Assembly (NCBI RefSeq): GCF_003718735.1
Contig: NZ_CP033460.1
Span: forward strand, 2,356,001 to 2,420,000
DNA from: Staphylococcus debuckii
Lineage (GTDB): Bacteria > Bacillota > Bacilli > Staphylococcales > Staphylococcaceae
Reading direction: 5' to 3'
DNA: 64,000 nucleotides
Part shown: in pieces, positions 27,673 through 37,943 of the stretch
Position numbering within the stretch: the first letter of the stretch is position 1
Layout: each line of letters begins with the position of its first letter
Position numbers and translations under genes: made by a program
Notes under the pieces: model-generated
Databases searched by the model: none
What the model was told of the DNA's origin: nothing
Seen by the model: only the letters and a program-made list of their open reading frames with translations

Positions 27673-29070
27673 TTGGGGCAAAAATTACAAAAGGAGCTTT
27701 CCAATAGGCATATTCAATTGATTGCCATTGGTGGAGCAATCGGTACAGGCCTCTTCTTAGGTTCTGGCCAAACTATTAAACTGACAGGTCCAAGTATATT
27801 TATCGCATACTTAATCATTGGTATGTTCTTATTTGCATTTATGCGTGGACTGGGGGAACTGTTACTCAGCAATACGAGATTCAACTCATTTGTAGATATT
27901 GCAAATGAGTATTTAGGACCGTTCGGCGGTTTCGTTATCGGATGGACATATTGGTTATGTTGGATTGTATCAAGTATGTCCGACTTGACAGCTATTGGAC
28001 AATATATCGCTTACTGGCTGCCACAAGTACCCAACTGGATTTCGGTCCTTTTTGTCGTACTAGTCTTAATCGCCTTCAACTTATTAGGTGCTAAACTATT
28101 TGGGGAGTTAGAATTCTGGTTCGCTTTGATTAAAATTATTACGATTCTCGCTTTAATCGTTGTAGGTTTAATCTTAATCTTCTTCTCTTTCAAAACAGAT
28201 CACGGAACAGCAAGCTTCAGCAATTTAGTATCACATGGAGGTCTGTTCCCTCACGGAGCATTCGGATTCTTAATGGCCTTCCAAATGGCAATTTATTCAT
28301 TTATCGGTATTGAATTAATCGGCGTCACAGCCGGCGAAACGAAAGACCGTGATAAAACGATACCGAAAGCTATTAATAATGTTCCAGTACGTATTTTACT
28401 TTTTTACGTCGGGTCATTAATTATTATCACATCTGTAGTACCTTGGAATACACTCAGTGAAAATTCAAGCCCCTTTGTAAAAGTATTCGGCTTGATCGGT
28501 ATTCCGTTTGCAGCCAGCTTAGTCAACTTTGTGGTAATTACAGCTGCCGCTTCAGCAACGAATAGCGGTATTTATTCAAACAGCCGTGTTTTATTCGGTT
28601 TAGCTGAACAAGGTCTCGGACCGAAAGTTTTAGGGAAAGTCAATAGTCATGGTGTCCCGCATATTTCTATGTTAATTTCATCAATACTATTGCTTTTCGC
28701 AGCATTATTAAACTATGTGTTCCCAAATGCTGTCCAACTCTTTATTTACGTAACAACACTATCGACTGTATTATACTTATTCGTATGGACGTTGATTATT
28801 ATTTCTTACATCGTCTATGCTTTTAAAAATAAAGAAGAACATAAAGCGAATAAATTTAAATTACCCGGCGGACCGTATGCTGGATTTGTAGTTTTAGCCT
28901 TCTTCATTTTTGCATATGTATTATTACTATTTACTGATGAAACGAGAAAAGCTTTATTTGTTTCTCCAATTTGGTTCATCTTTATGATTATTATGTATCA
29001 GAAATATAAAAATAATGCACGTGCTAACGTACAAAAATTCAGAGATAGCAACAAACCTAAAGCCGATTAA
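27673..29070 (+). CDS. Amino-acid permease of the APC superfamily (CycA/AnsP-like)
   Basis: 465 residues, 12 membrane segments. LIAIGGAIGTGLFLGSG near the start and EFWFALIKI near helix 5 match the bacterial amino-acid permease branch that takes D-serine, D-alanine, glycine or other amino acids by proton symport. The TTG at 27673 is the likely start: AAAGGGTG sits 7 nt upstream; upstream in-frame codons have no ribosome site. An upstream CCCCTTT (near 27636) can pair with the AAAGGG of the ribosome site. Confidence 0.85.
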   Translation: MGQKLQKELSNRHIQLIAIGGAIGTGLFLGSGQTIKLTGPSIFIAYLIIGMFLFAFMRGLGELLLSNTRFNSFVDIANEYLGPFGGFVIGWTYWLCWIVSSMSDLTAIGQYIAYWLPQVPNWISVLFVVLVLIAFNLLGAKLFGELEFWFALIKIITILALIVVGLILIFFSFKTDHGTASFSNLVSHGGLFPHGAFGFLMAFQMAIYSFIGIELIGVTAGETKDRDKTIPKAINNVPVRILLFYVGSLIIITSVVPWNTLSENSSPFVKVFGLIGIPFAASLVNFVVITAAASATNSGIYSNSRVLFGLAEQGLGPKVLGKVNSHGVPHISMLISSILLLFAALLNYVFPNAVQLFIYVTTLSTVLYLFVWTLIIISYIVYAFKNKEEHKANKFKLPGGPYAGFVVLAFFIFAYVLLLFTDETRKALFVSPIWFIFMIIMYQKYKNNARANVQKFRDSNKPKAD

Positions 29071-29076
29071 TAAGTT

Positions 29077-29108
29077 AGGAGCTAGACATTAATTTGTCTA
29101 GCTCCTTT
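29077..29108 (+). terminator. Terminator of the amino-acid permease gene
   Basis: AGGAGCTAGACA/TGTCTAGCTCCT stem followed by TTG and TTG; perfect 12-bp arms. Confidence 0.8.
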
Positions 29109-29207
29109 GTTGTATATAGATAATTATTATCTCATTAGTAATTTTGGAAGGGGAGTTTTGAATGAGTAGTGCAGTTTTGGCGATTGTTTTATAGTAGGGT
29201 TAATAAA

Positions 29208-29357
29208 CTGTATAGGCTCACATACTCTGCTTATACAGATTTCGTCCTATGTGTATAGGCGAGCACAACTTGCTTATACAGTTATCGTCCTATCTGTATA
29301 GGCTGCACATTACTGCTTATACAGATTCCATCACAATCTTATCGTCTCGCTGCCTAT
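29208..29357. repeat. Tandem 43-bp dyad repeat, cluster B (3 units plus a partial)
   Basis: Units start at 29208, 29251 and 29294 (exact 43-bp period). Each has arms YTGTATAGGC and GCTTATACAG, 10 bp complementary apart from one G-T type pair, separated by about 11 bp, then a tail such as ATTTCGTCCTAT. A fourth right arm (TGCCTATACG) lies at 29350. The region 29109-29395 contains no gene. A diverged single unit of the same type is at 56331. Confidence 0.8.
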
Positions 29358-29395
29358 ACGCTCCGTACGCCCTGATTACTAAGGCTCCACGAACT

Positions 29396-30298
29396 TTATT
29401 GTTGTACTTGCTTTACTTCTCCTGTTTGCGGATTAAAAGTTGTTAATGATGCTTTACGCAATTGGTCTTTTTCGGTAGCAGATTTACTATAATCATTGTG
29501 ATATAACGTCGATTCCCAACTACCGTACATTGGATTTGGGAAAATAATATATTTGCGTCCGAACTCTTCTTTTTTCTTATTGATTAAATCTGTACGGGCT
29601 TGTGCTGTTTTAGCCTTAGGATCATCAAAATCCAGCAAATTATCGCCGAACAACATTAATAAGTTATGATTCTTTTTCACAGCATCGCGACGACTTTGTT
29701 TACTTTTATCATTCTTGCCTTTAAGTAAAATATGGGACTTATCATTTTGCGGCAAACCTTGAGCTTTCAAATTCTTAGCCGTTGCTTCTAATTCTGTCTC
29801 TTTATCACGGTCAGACACATAATAAATGGCTACCCCTTTTTTATTCGCATAATTTAAGAAAGCTTTAGCGCCGTAAACTGGTTTAGCCTTAGCAGCCATT
29901 ACCCACTCATGCCAACCATCCGGAAAAGTAGTGTTATTGAGAGAAGCATAAGCTTGATAAGGTGAATTATCTAACACTGTTTCATCAATATCTAAGACAA
30001 TAGCAGGTTGCTTCTTGCCTTTTCCTTTGCCATGATAATGTTTCAATTCTTTATCTAAGTTATCCTTGGCAGTATTATAACCTTGTAAATACAACGCTTT
30101 AGCCTCGGCTGAATTTTGATACCAAGATACACTCATGGTATTTTGTTCTCCTAAGTTAGCTTCTTGCTGTGTCGAAGGTTGTGCTTTCACCACTGTCGAA
30201 GTTGGAGCACCACCTGCAGCTTGCGCGCTTGTCGGACCCGCTACTAAAAGTGAACTTGCCAATCCTACGATTGCTGAATACTTTGCAATTTTGTTCAT
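29396..30298 (-). CDS. Secreted HAD acid phosphatase / 5'-nucleotidase, lipoprotein e(P4) family
   Basis: 300 residues. The DxDET motif (VLDIDETVLDNSPY, near 97-111), the threonine/serine-containing second motif YYVSDRD near 150, and FGDNLLDFDD near 218 define class C acid phosphatases of the e(P4) type. The signal peptide ends AQA-A near residue 28 with no lipobox, so it is secreted rather than lipid anchored. It would release nucleosides and phosphate from extracellular nucleotides (and possibly NMN/NAD). Confidence 0.9.
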   Translation of the reverse strand: MNKIAKYSAIVGLASSLLVAGPTSAQAAGGAPTSTVVKAQPSTQQEANLGEQNTMSVSWYQNSAEAKALYLQGYNTAKDNLDKELKHYHGKGKGKKQPAIVLDIDETVLDNSPYQAYASLNNTTFPDGWHEWVMAAKAKPVYGAKAFLNYANKKGVAIYYVSDRDKETELEATAKNLKAQGLPQNDKSHILLKGKNDKSKQSRRDAVKKNHNLLMLFGDNLLDFDDPKAKTAQARTDLINKKKEEFGRKYIIFPNPMYGSWESTLYHNDYSKSATEKDQLRKASLTTFNPQTGEVKQVQQ

Positions 30299-30406
30299 AT
30301 TATCTCCGCCTAATTATGTATTTAAGAATAATTACTACTTTTCTAATTATTCTTATGCAAATCATTATACTGTACAGATAATATAATTTCACTGTCTTTT
30401 TCACAA

Positions 30407-30455
30407 AACAAAAAGAACGGCAGGAAAAAACCTTCTCTCAGTTTCTCTGCCGCTC
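30407..30455 (-). terminator. Terminator of kimA
   Basis: GAGCGGCAG/CTGCCGTTC stem followed by TTTTTG on the minus strand. Confidence 0.8.
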
Positions 30456-30469
30456 CAGCAATCTTATCT

Positions 30470-32293
30470 TTATTTTTTCAATTTCATTGGAATCATAGCT
30501 AAAATACAATTTTTTTGATAGAACAAGGTCCATCTCAAGGCAATTCCTGTTTGGTTATGCAATAAGTTCTGCCAACCTTTTTTCGTAATAAATTGAGGGA
30601 CAATCACTGTGATAACAAAATGGTCGTTCTCCGCTTTACTACGTATTCTATCGATGAAACGTGCTAATGGTCGTACAATACTGCGGTATTCAGAATGTAC
30701 AATCACTAAACGGATGCCAGGATAATGTTTTTTCCATTTTTCTTGAAAGGCTTTATCTTTGGTTCTATCAAAGGACACATGTACCGCAATCGTACGATCA
30801 GCAGTCAATTCCGCATATTCAATCGATTTGTCTACAATTGCAGATATACTGCTGACAGGTATCAAAGCTAAATTTTTATCAATATGTGCCAACTCTTTGA
30901 ATACTGCGTCTGTACGTAATTCTTCAGCGATGTCGCGATAATGCGAACGTATTTTCAACAAAACAAATACGACAAAAGGTAAGAAAATTAAAATCGGCCA
31001 TACATGCGAGAATTTAGTAATCAAGAAAATCATGAACACGACAAAAGTAATCGTACCACCAACAGCGTTAGCAGATAATTTTAATAACCAGCCTTTCGGA
31101 CGTTCTCTGATCCATTTAATAACCATGCCGTACTGCGCCAATGTAAAGGGAATAAATACTCCTGTAGCATATAGCGGAATTAGATTTTCAGTAGCGCCTT
31201 TAAAAGCAATGATGAGCATGATAGCCACACTGCCTAAGATAATCATTGAATTAGAAAAGCCTAAACGGTCACCGCGTACAGTAAACATATGAGGCATGTA
31301 TTTATCTTGCGCCATATTCGCTGCTAATAACGGAAATGCTGTAAATCCAGTATTTGCAGCTAATACTAGTATTAAAACCGTAGTCGCTTGGATAAAGTAA
31401 AACGCTACGTTTTCTCCAAATACATGAGTCGCTAGTTGTGATAAAACAGTAGTTTCCATATGCGGTACAATGCCATACCAATATGAAAGCCCCACAATCC
31501 CTATCAATAGAAAGGCTAAAATACTGCCCATTGCGACTAAAGTTTTTACCGCATTTTTCGGTGCAGGGTTATGGAAATTGGTTACAGCATTGGAAATTGC
31601 TTCGATCCCTGTTAAAGAAGACGCACCTGAAGAAAAAGCACGCAATAACAAGAACAAAGTAACTCCTGGAACCGCTGTACCTACTGTTGCATGTATATTG
31701 GGTTGCGCTTGGCCAGTAGCGACTTTAAAAGTGCCATATAGAATCAATACAATCATACCAAAGATAAACAAATATACAGGGTACGATAAGACCTTCGCCG
31801 AATCAGTCAAACCGCGCAAATTTAAAATGATGACTACCAATAAACAAGCAATCAACACTTTATGTGCATGCAGATTGGGAAAGGCTGCTATAAATGCATC
31901 AGCCCCTGATGAAATACTTACTGCTACTGTTAAGGTATAATCTACGAGCAACGAGCCGCCCGCTAACAAAGATAATTTTTCCCCTAAATTATGTTTAGTT
32001 ACCACATAGGCGCCACCGCCTTCTGGGTAGGCATAAATAATTTGTCTATAAGATAAAATCAAAGCTAAAAGTAAAATCAGTATGCCAGCTGTAATTGGCA
32101 AAGTGAACCATGTAGCTGCTGCACTGACTACAGTTAAAGTAATTAATATCTGTTCTGGCCCATAAGCCACTGAAGATAAAGCATCAGATGATAAAATAGC
32201 CAACGCTTTGACTTTAGTGATTTTTTCATGAGAAAGTTCTCTATTTCTTTTTGGTTTACCAATCAACAGATGTTTTAATTGATTAAATATCAT
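30470..32293 (-). CDS. kimA: High-affinity potassium importer KimA (YdaO family)
   Basis: 607 residues, the same length as B. subtilis KimA. ALAILSSDALSSVAYGPEQIL in the first helix, QIIYAYPEGGGAYVVTKHNLG, and the C-terminal VPQFITKKGWQNLLHNQ region all match KimA; 12 membrane segments followed by a cytosolic domain. KimA imports K+ with protons and is inhibited by c-di-AMP. In B. subtilis a c-di-AMP riboswitch precedes the gene; the 300-bp upstream region here is AT-rich and shows no such element. AGGAG ribosome site before the ATG. Confidence 0.88.
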   Translation of the reverse strand: MIFNQLKHLLIGKPKRNRELSHEKITKVKALAILSSDALSSVAYGPEQILITLTVVSAAATWFTLPITAGILILLLALILSYRQIIYAYPEGGGAYVVTKHNLGEKLSLLAGGSLLVDYTLTVAVSISSGADAFIAAFPNLHAHKVLIACLLVVIILNLRGLTDSAKVLSYPVYLFIFGMIVLILYGTFKVATGQAQPNIHATVGTAVPGVTLFLLLRAFSSGASSLTGIEAISNAVTNFHNPAPKNAVKTLVAMGSILAFLLIGIVGLSYWYGIVPHMETTVLSQLATHVFGENVAFYFIQATTVLILVLAANTGFTAFPLLAANMAQDKYMPHMFTVRGDRLGFSNSMIILGSVAIMLIIAFKGATENLIPLYATGVFIPFTLAQYGMVIKWIRERPKGWLLKLSANAVGGTITFVVFMIFLITKFSHVWPILIFLPFVVFVLLKIRSHYRDIAEELRTDAVFKELAHIDKNLALIPVSSISAIVDKSIEYAELTADRTIAVHVSFDRTKDKAFQEKWKKHYPGIRLVIVHSEYRSIVRPLARFIDRIRSKAENDHFVITVIVPQFITKKGWQNLLHNQTGIALRWTLFYQKNCILAMIPMKLKK

Positions 32294-32379
32294 AATCCAT
32301 TACTCCTATATCTATTTCTATATAGTTAATTACGTATATATTGTTATAGTTACCCATTTTTTAAAGTTCATGCAAAATG

Positions 32380-32395
32380 CATTCACTCGTGAATG
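32380..32395. promoter_or_regulatory. 16-bp palindrome between kimA and the serine hydrolase gene
   Basis: CATTCAC-TC-GTGAATG, perfect 7-bp arms, in the 301-bp divergent intergenic region (32294-32594). Looks like an operator of a dimeric regulator; which gene it controls is unknown. The rest of the region is AT-rich promoter-like DNA with no riboswitch that I can see. Confidence 0.5.
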
Positions 32396-32594
32396 AGAAA
32401 AATATACGCCTATAAACCTAAAATGTATAGTACACAAACTTAAATAAATATAGAACTTTTACACTTTCGTAATCTTGTTAACAAAATCGTAAACGCCTTA
32501 TTCAATTTTCTTTCTTCAATCTTGAAACATCCTCATCAAGAAAAAATAATGATATACTATTGCATATCTTATTACTCTTAAAGCAGGTAAACCA

Positions 32595-34144
32595 ATGAAA
32601 AATCGTAGTCATCCACCTTTTTATATCATTTTATTATTTGTGCTGAGCAGCTTACTCTTTTTAGGAATTGCTTTAATACTTATACTTCAATCGACGTACG
32701 CTGCTTCCAGACAATCCAGCCGCCAAACTTTGAATCATTCTGCCAATCATCAAATTCACGAATTGATGAAACAGCAGGATATACCAGGAATGAGCGTCTT
32801 AATGATACAACATGGCAAAGTCATTTTAAATCAAGGATACGGGTATCAAAATCTCAGCAAGCACCAGCATGCTACCAAGAACACACAATATGAAATTGCT
32901 TCAGATACTAAAGCATTTACTGGACTGGCCATACTACAACTTTCTAAAGAACATAAAGTCGACTTGAAAGCACCTGTCAGAAAATATGTACCCTGGCTGC
33001 ATCTGTATTATAAAGGTCGACAAACAGATGTCACTATAGAACAATTACTCGCACAAACGAGCGGTATCAGTGATAGTATGTCTAGTGATGATGAAGAAAC
33101 CCTTCCGAAAAGTAAGGACAATTTAAAAGACCGCGTCAAAAGTATCAATCATGCCACTCTAAAAGAAGCACCTGGCCAACAATTCAATTACGCCAATATG
33201 AATTATAATGTGTTAGGTTACGTGGTTGAACAAGTTTCGCATCAATCTTATGAAGCATACATCCATCAACACATCTTGACGCCGCTTCACATGCAGCAGA
33301 CTTACTTTAAGACCGAGAAACCTACCGCCGTACAAAAACGTTCTTTATCAAAAGGTTATGTTGAAGAGCATGGCAACATCCAAGCGGACCGCCCTGCTTA
33401 TTTCAAAGGCGACACGCCCGCTGCATACATGATCAGCAGTACCACTGACCTGATTCCTTGGGTTAAATATCAGCTGAAACCTGGAGCATCAAGTCGGTCG
33501 ATAATAGCGCAATCACACCAGAAACTCGCTGATACACCTTACGATAAAAATGCAGTCGGCTATGGCTCAGGATGGTTCCTTAATCCAGAATCAAACCAAG
33601 TATTACATCCAGGAACCTTGCCTAATTATGCATCCTTTATACTCTTAAATACCAAAGATCAAAACGCCGTCGTAATCCTATCTAATCTTAATTCATCAGG
33701 CATACCAAATTTAGCGAAAACGTTAGATCATCAACTTGCCTATTTTAACGAGCATCAGATGATCAACCATTACGTCGCACAACATGCTACACTCATCGGC
33801 ATTGTACTATGGCTCTTAAGTTTAATCAGTACCGGCTGCTTAATCGGAATCGGTTTACTGGTTTATCATTTCAGACAGCATCGCCGTACTTGGCGCTATC
33901 ACTCATAGCTAACAGCGCCATCATCTTAATCAGCATCCTGATACTCGTGTCAGTCGGTATCGCTTTAGAACAGACACCAAGCCGCATCATTCATGCACTC
34001 AACTGGGATATCGCCTTAATTGCTTTTTCTCCACCGTTTATCCTAGTCATCTTGCTCAGTTTCTGTACTATCGTATTGCTGACGGTTTACTTAAGTCTGC
34101 TGCTCTTGTGGAAAAAGAAGAAAGACAGTGATAGCCACTACTAA
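32595..34144 (+). pseudogene. FmtA/Flp-like serine hydrolase (class C beta-lactamase family), split by a frameshift in the C-terminal membrane region
   Basis: The main frame 32595-33908 gives 437 residues: N-terminal membrane anchor, SxxK motif SDTK near 98, YANMNY near 200 (YxN motif) and HPGT near 339, i.e. a complete penicillin-recognising hydrolase domain as in FmtA, Flp and PBP4*. A first C-terminal helix (LIGIVLWLLSLISTGCLIGIGLLVYHF) is followed by a stop at 33906. The overlapping -1 frame carries on without its own ribosome site with three more helices (from LALSLIANSAIILISIL to 34144). Joined, it would be about 515 residues, close to S. aureus Flp. The catalytic domain may still work. 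Confidence 0.75.
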
Positions 34145-34148
34145 AAAA

Positions 34149-34188
34149 CAGAATCTGCGACTTTAGGTTGTCGCAGATTCTGTTCTTT
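34149..34188 (+). terminator. Terminator after the serine hydrolase
   Basis: Perfect 14-bp stem ACAGAATCTGCGAC/GTCGCAGATTCTGT, then TCTTTTT. Confidence 0.9.
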
Positions 34189-34359
34189 TTAATCTAATAA
34201 ATCCATGAATAATACGAAAACTAGAATAATCATGATAATAATAGCGCTATATAATGTCTTATGCGTTTTATGAGAGATTTTATTTTGCACAATATCTCGC
34301 ACACCCATAATTAAAGCTGCTAAAACAATCAACGCTAAGATAAACGACAACGTATCCAT
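34189..34359 (-). CDS. Small membrane protein (56 aa), unknown function
   Basis: ATG at 34359 behind AGGAGAGG. Reads MDTLSFILALIVLAALIMG, then a basic loop VRDIVQNKISHKTHKTLYSA and a second helix IIIMIILVFVLFMDLLD. Two helices with a positive loop between them predict a hairpin with both termini outside. Its stop abuts the terminator of the convergent gene. No family recognised; similar short two-helix proteins are common in staphylococci. Confidence 0.65.
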   Translation of the reverse strand: MDTLSFILALIVLAALIMGVRDIVQNKISHKTHKTLYSAIIIMIILVFVLFMDLLD

Positions 34360-34412
34360 AGCATCCTCTCCTCTTATTCTTTCTGCATTACCCTTTTCTT
34401 ACTTTTACCTAA

Positions 34413-34480
34413 CAAAAAAACGGAACCATCCCCCGATGCTGCAATTCCCTCATTAACTGCAACACCGATTATGCTTCCGT
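34413..34480 (-). terminator. Large hairpin and T-run after norB
   Basis: On the minus strand ACGGAAGC ... GGTTCCGT closes a 68-nt structured stretch and is followed by TTTTTTT. Longer and more branched than a simple terminator; it may also be the 3' end of a small RNA. Confidence 0.65.
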
Positions 34481-34537
34481 CTTTCAAGAATCATATTTAC
34501 CATACAAATGCGTGGCGGCAATATTTAGTCTTTCTTT

Positions 34538-35932
34538 TTAATAAGTTTCTCCAGTAGATTTCGGAACAAGTACCCATACTGCTAAGAATGCAAAGATACC
34601 TAATAGTATATTGAACCCGATTCCTGCCATCGCGCCAGCCGCTAAGTTGAAGTGGTGTGACACAACTGCATAAATCGTACCAGAAATGGCGATACCAAAA
34701 GCATTCCCTAATGAAGAAGCCATCTTATAGATACCTGAAGCAGCTCCGACTTTATTGTCGGGCGCAGAAGAAACTGCTGTATCAGTAGATGGTGTCGCAT
34801 ACATTCCTAGGCCGAGTCCGAATAGTAAATATCCGAGCACACTGCTGACTACATAAATCGGTGTCGGCAAGAAAGTAAGTGCAATCAACAGCATCCCAAC
34901 TGCATTTAATAAAGCGCCAAACATCATCGGACGTTTTGCACCCAGTTTTTGCATTACTTTTTCACCAATACGAATCATTATCAACACGGTCACTAAGTAA
35001 GTAATACTCATCATACCGGATTGGTTTGATGTAAATCCTAATCCTTGTTGGAAATAAGTATTAGCGACAATTAATGTTCCGGCTACCGCATTTAATGCGA
35101 AATTGGATAATACAGCTCCAGAATAAGCTTTATGTTTAAATAGTCTAAAATCAATCAAAGGATTTTTAAGTCGTTGTTCATAGAAAGCAAAGAAGATAAT
35201 TGAAACAATGAACACGACAATTAAACTTAAAATAATTGGTGAAAGAAAACCGTAGTTTGATGATTGTGTGATAATTACATTTAAGCTTAACATCATGATT
35301 GCTAACACGATTAAACCTACAACGTCTAGTTTACCGCGTTGTACGTCACTGCCCGCATCAGCTTTTGTTTCTGGAGTTTTACGCATCAACCACATTGCAA
35401 GCAATGCAACAATGATTGAAATAATGAATATCCAACGCCACCCTACGAACGTTGACATTAATCCACCGAAATAAGAACAGATACCTGATCCGCCCCATGA
35501 ACCGATAGACCAATAACTAAGGGCACGCTGTCTATCCTTGCCAATGTAATATTCATTTACAATGGCCAGTGTGGCAGGCATAATACATGCTGCAGAAAAA
35601 CCTTGAATAATACGACCGATAATTAAAAATGCCGGTATATTAGTTATAATAATTAACAATGATCCCACAACACTGAGAATTAAACCGATATACGTGATTT
35701 TTACGCGTCCTACTTTATCTGCAATACTTCCGGCACCCACAACAAATAAACCGGAGAATAATGCAGTCAAACTTACCGCAGTATTAATAATTCCTGCATT
35801 TGTACGAAAGGATTCTTGCAATGTCGGCACTACATTCAAAACCGATTGCGCAAACAGCCAGAATGTAATAACACCAAGAATAATGCCTAACAACAATTTG
35901 TTGTCTCCTCTGTATGATCTGGTTGTTGTCAT
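34538..35932 (-). CDS. norB: NorB-type multidrug efflux transporter
   Basis: 464 residues, 14 membrane segments, DHA2-type MFS. Agreement with S. aureus NorB as I remember it is strong throughout, for example VITFWLFAQSVLNVVPTL, GRIIQGFSAACIMPATL, RALSYWSIGSWGGSG and GLGMYATPSTDTA. NorB exports quinolones, tetracycline and antiseptics in S. aureus. The ADKVGR loop between helices 2 and 3 is present. Own terminator; monocistronic. Confidence 0.86.
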   Translation of the reverse strand: MTTTRSYRGDNKLLLGIILGVITFWLFAQSVLNVVPTLQESFRTNAGIINTAVSLTALFSGLFVVGAGSIADKVGRVKITYIGLILSVVGSLLIIITNIPAFLIIGRIIQGFSAACIMPATLAIVNEYYIGKDRQRALSYWSIGSWGGSGICSYFGGLMSTFVGWRWIFIISIIVALLAMWLMRKTPETKADAGSDVQRGKLDVVGLIVLAIMMLSLNVIITQSSNYGFLSPIILSLIVVFIVSIIFFAFYEQRLKNPLIDFRLFKHKAYSGAVLSNFALNAVAGTLIVANTYFQQGLGFTSNQSGMMSITYLVTVLIMIRIGEKVMQKLGAKRPMMFGALLNAVGMLLIALTFLPTPIYVVSSVLGYLLFGLGLGMYATPSTDTAVSSAPDNKVGAASGIYKMASSLGNAFGIAISGTIYAVVSHHFNLAAGAMAGIGFNILLGIFAFLAVWVLVPKSTGETY

Positions 35933-36176
35933 ATTAAATTCCTCCTATACCCCTGCAAAAAAACTGAAAAAAATAGCGATTTAGCTTATCATTAATTTGC
36001 AATATAAACTAAACCTATCATTTTCAATATATGAAGTATCTTACACCAATTTCAAGCGAATTTCTATAAATACCTAATAGCTAATCTATTTATTCGTAAC
36101 ATATTACATATTTAGTATAAACATTTTTCATTTATATATAAATTGTCATAAAATTCTCATAAATAAGGTGGTTCCT

Positions 36177-37943
36177 TTGCTCAATTTATTTATTTTACTC
36201 TTAGAACGTGTCGGTTTGATTATCGTTCTTGCTTATATTCTTATGAATTTCAAATACTTCAAAAATTTAATGCAGCACCGGGAAACTTGGCGAGCAAAGT
36301 GGCAACTGACACTGATGTTTGTTATTTTCGCACTGCTTTCTAATGTAACCGGTGTGGTCCTTCGTGATTCTCACATCCTCTCAGGCCAGCTGTATACACA
36401 TTTAGCGCCTGATACTTCACTAGCGAATACACGTGTGTTAACAATCGGTGTTTCTGGACTTGTCGGCGGCCCGGCAGTCGCCTTAGTAGTAGGACTTATT
36501 TCTGGTATTTATCGTTTTTACATCGGTGGTGCCAATGCCTTTACTTATTTCATTTCTTCCATACTTATTGCTTTGGTTTCCGGTTACGTCGGACGGTATT
36601 ATTTAAGAGCTCGACGCTATCCACCTATTTTACTTGGAGCACTCGTCGGCGCTTCTTTAGAAATTATACAGATGCTTTGTATCTTAATATTTGCAGAACA
36701 TGGCGGCCATGCATGGTCGCTCGTCAGTTTTATTGCTTTGCCGATGATTTTAATCAATAGTATCGGAACAGCTATTTTCTTGTCGATTATCATTTCAACT
36801 TTGAAGCAAGAAGAACAGACTCGTGGCGTTCAAACACATGACGTCCTTCAAATTGCTAATGAAACGTTGCCTTATTTTCGAGAAGGATTAAATGAAGCTT
36901 CTGCCAATAAAGCAGCACATATTATTAAAGATTTGATGCGCGTTTCCGCAGTCGCGATTACCAACCGCCATGATATTTTGGCGCATGTCGGTGCTGGCAG
37001 TGATCATCACGTTCCGCAAAAAGAAATCATTACTGAGCTTTCTAAAGAAGTCATTTTAACCGGGCAATTAAAAGAAGCACATTCCAAACATGAAATCGGC
37101 TGTCACCATCCGAATTGTCCATTAGAAGCTGCCATCGTTATTCCATTGCATATTCGAGACAAAGTGGTAGGCACGCTCAAATTATATTTTACGGACGCTC
37201 ATCGCCTCACCTTTGTCGAAAAGCAACTCGCTACAGGACTTGCGAATATTTTTTCCAGTCAGTTAGAATTGGGACAAGCTGAAGCACAAAGTAAATTATT
37301 GAAAGATGCAGAAATCAAATCTTTACAAGCTCAAGTCAATCCGCATTTCTTCTTCAACGCAATCAACACGATTTCAGCCATGGTGCGTATAGACAGTGAG
37401 AAAGCACGCAAACTGCTCTTACAACTCAGCCAATTCTTCCGCTCTAATTTACAAGGAGCACGCAACAACACGATTACCTTAGATAAAGAATTGCAGCAAG
37501 TAGAAGCCTATCTATCTCTAGAACAAGCGCGGTTCCCAGATCGTTTCAACGTTTCCTTCGATATTGATCCGGCTTGCCGCAACGCTTTGCTGCCACCATT
37601 CATCATTCAAGTGCTAGTAGAGAATGCAATCAGACACGCTTTCAAGAACCGACGTACTCATAACATCGTCCAAGTCACTGTACGCGGCGAAGACGGACAA
37701 CTTTATTTAGAAGTCCAAGATAACGGTATCGGCATCCCTGAGGATAAACTGCCTTATATCGGCAAGGCCATCGTACATTCCGATACCGGAGGCACAGGCA
37801 GCGCGCTAGAAAACTTGAATCTGCGGCTCTCTGGACTCTTCGATACTAATGCACTGCTGCATATCGATTCAGATACACACGGCACTACTGTCAGCTGCCA
37901 TATTCCATTCCGATCCGACAACAAGGAGGTAGAGAGAAATTGA
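36177..37943 (+). CDS. lytS: Sensor histidine kinase LytS
   Basis: 588 residues: 5TM-LYT membrane domain (from [22 protein letters not shown]), a GAF domain about 220-355, then a LytS-type kinase with the phospho-acceptor region [19 protein letters not shown] near 382 and an HATPase ([13 protein letters not shown], then [10 protein letters not shown]). LytSR responds to membrane potential changes and activates lrgAB. I prefer the TTG at 36177 ([13 protein letters not shown]) behind AAGGTGG; the GTG at 36168 is inside that site. Overlaps lytR by 4 nt. Confidence 0.93.
   Translation: MLNLFILLLERVGLIIVLAYILMNFKYFKNLMQHRETWRAKWQLTLMFVIFALLSNVTGVVLRDSHILSGQLYTHLAPDTSLANTRVLTIGVSGLVGGPAVALVVGLISGIYRFYIGGANAFTYFISSILIALVSGYVGRYYLRARRYPPILLGALVGASLEIIQMLCILIFAEHGGHAWSLVSFIALPMILINSIGTAIFLSIIISTLKQEEQTRGVQTHDVLQIANETLPYFREGLNEASANKAAHIIKDLMRVSAVAITNRHDILAHVGAGSDHHVPQKEIITELSKEVILTGQLKEAHSKHEIGCHHPNCPLEAAIVIPLHIRDKVVGTLKLYFTDAHRLTFVEKQLATGLANIFSSQLELGQAEAQSKLLKDAEIKSLQAQVNPHFFFNAINTISAMVRIDSEKARKLLLQLSQFFRSNLQGARNNTITLDKELQQVEAYLSLEQARFPDRFNVSFDIDPACRNALLPPFIIQVLVENAIRHAFKNRRTHNIVQVTVRGEDGQLYLEVQDNGIGIPEDKLPYIGKAIVHSDTGGTGSALENLNLRLSGLFDTNALLHIDSDTHGTTVSCHIPFRSDNKEVERN

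Noticed and set aside
32294..32594. c-di-AMP (ydaO) riboswitch expected upstream of kimA
   Set aside because: The region is AT-rich, without the GC-rich paired segments or conserved purine motifs of that riboswitch.
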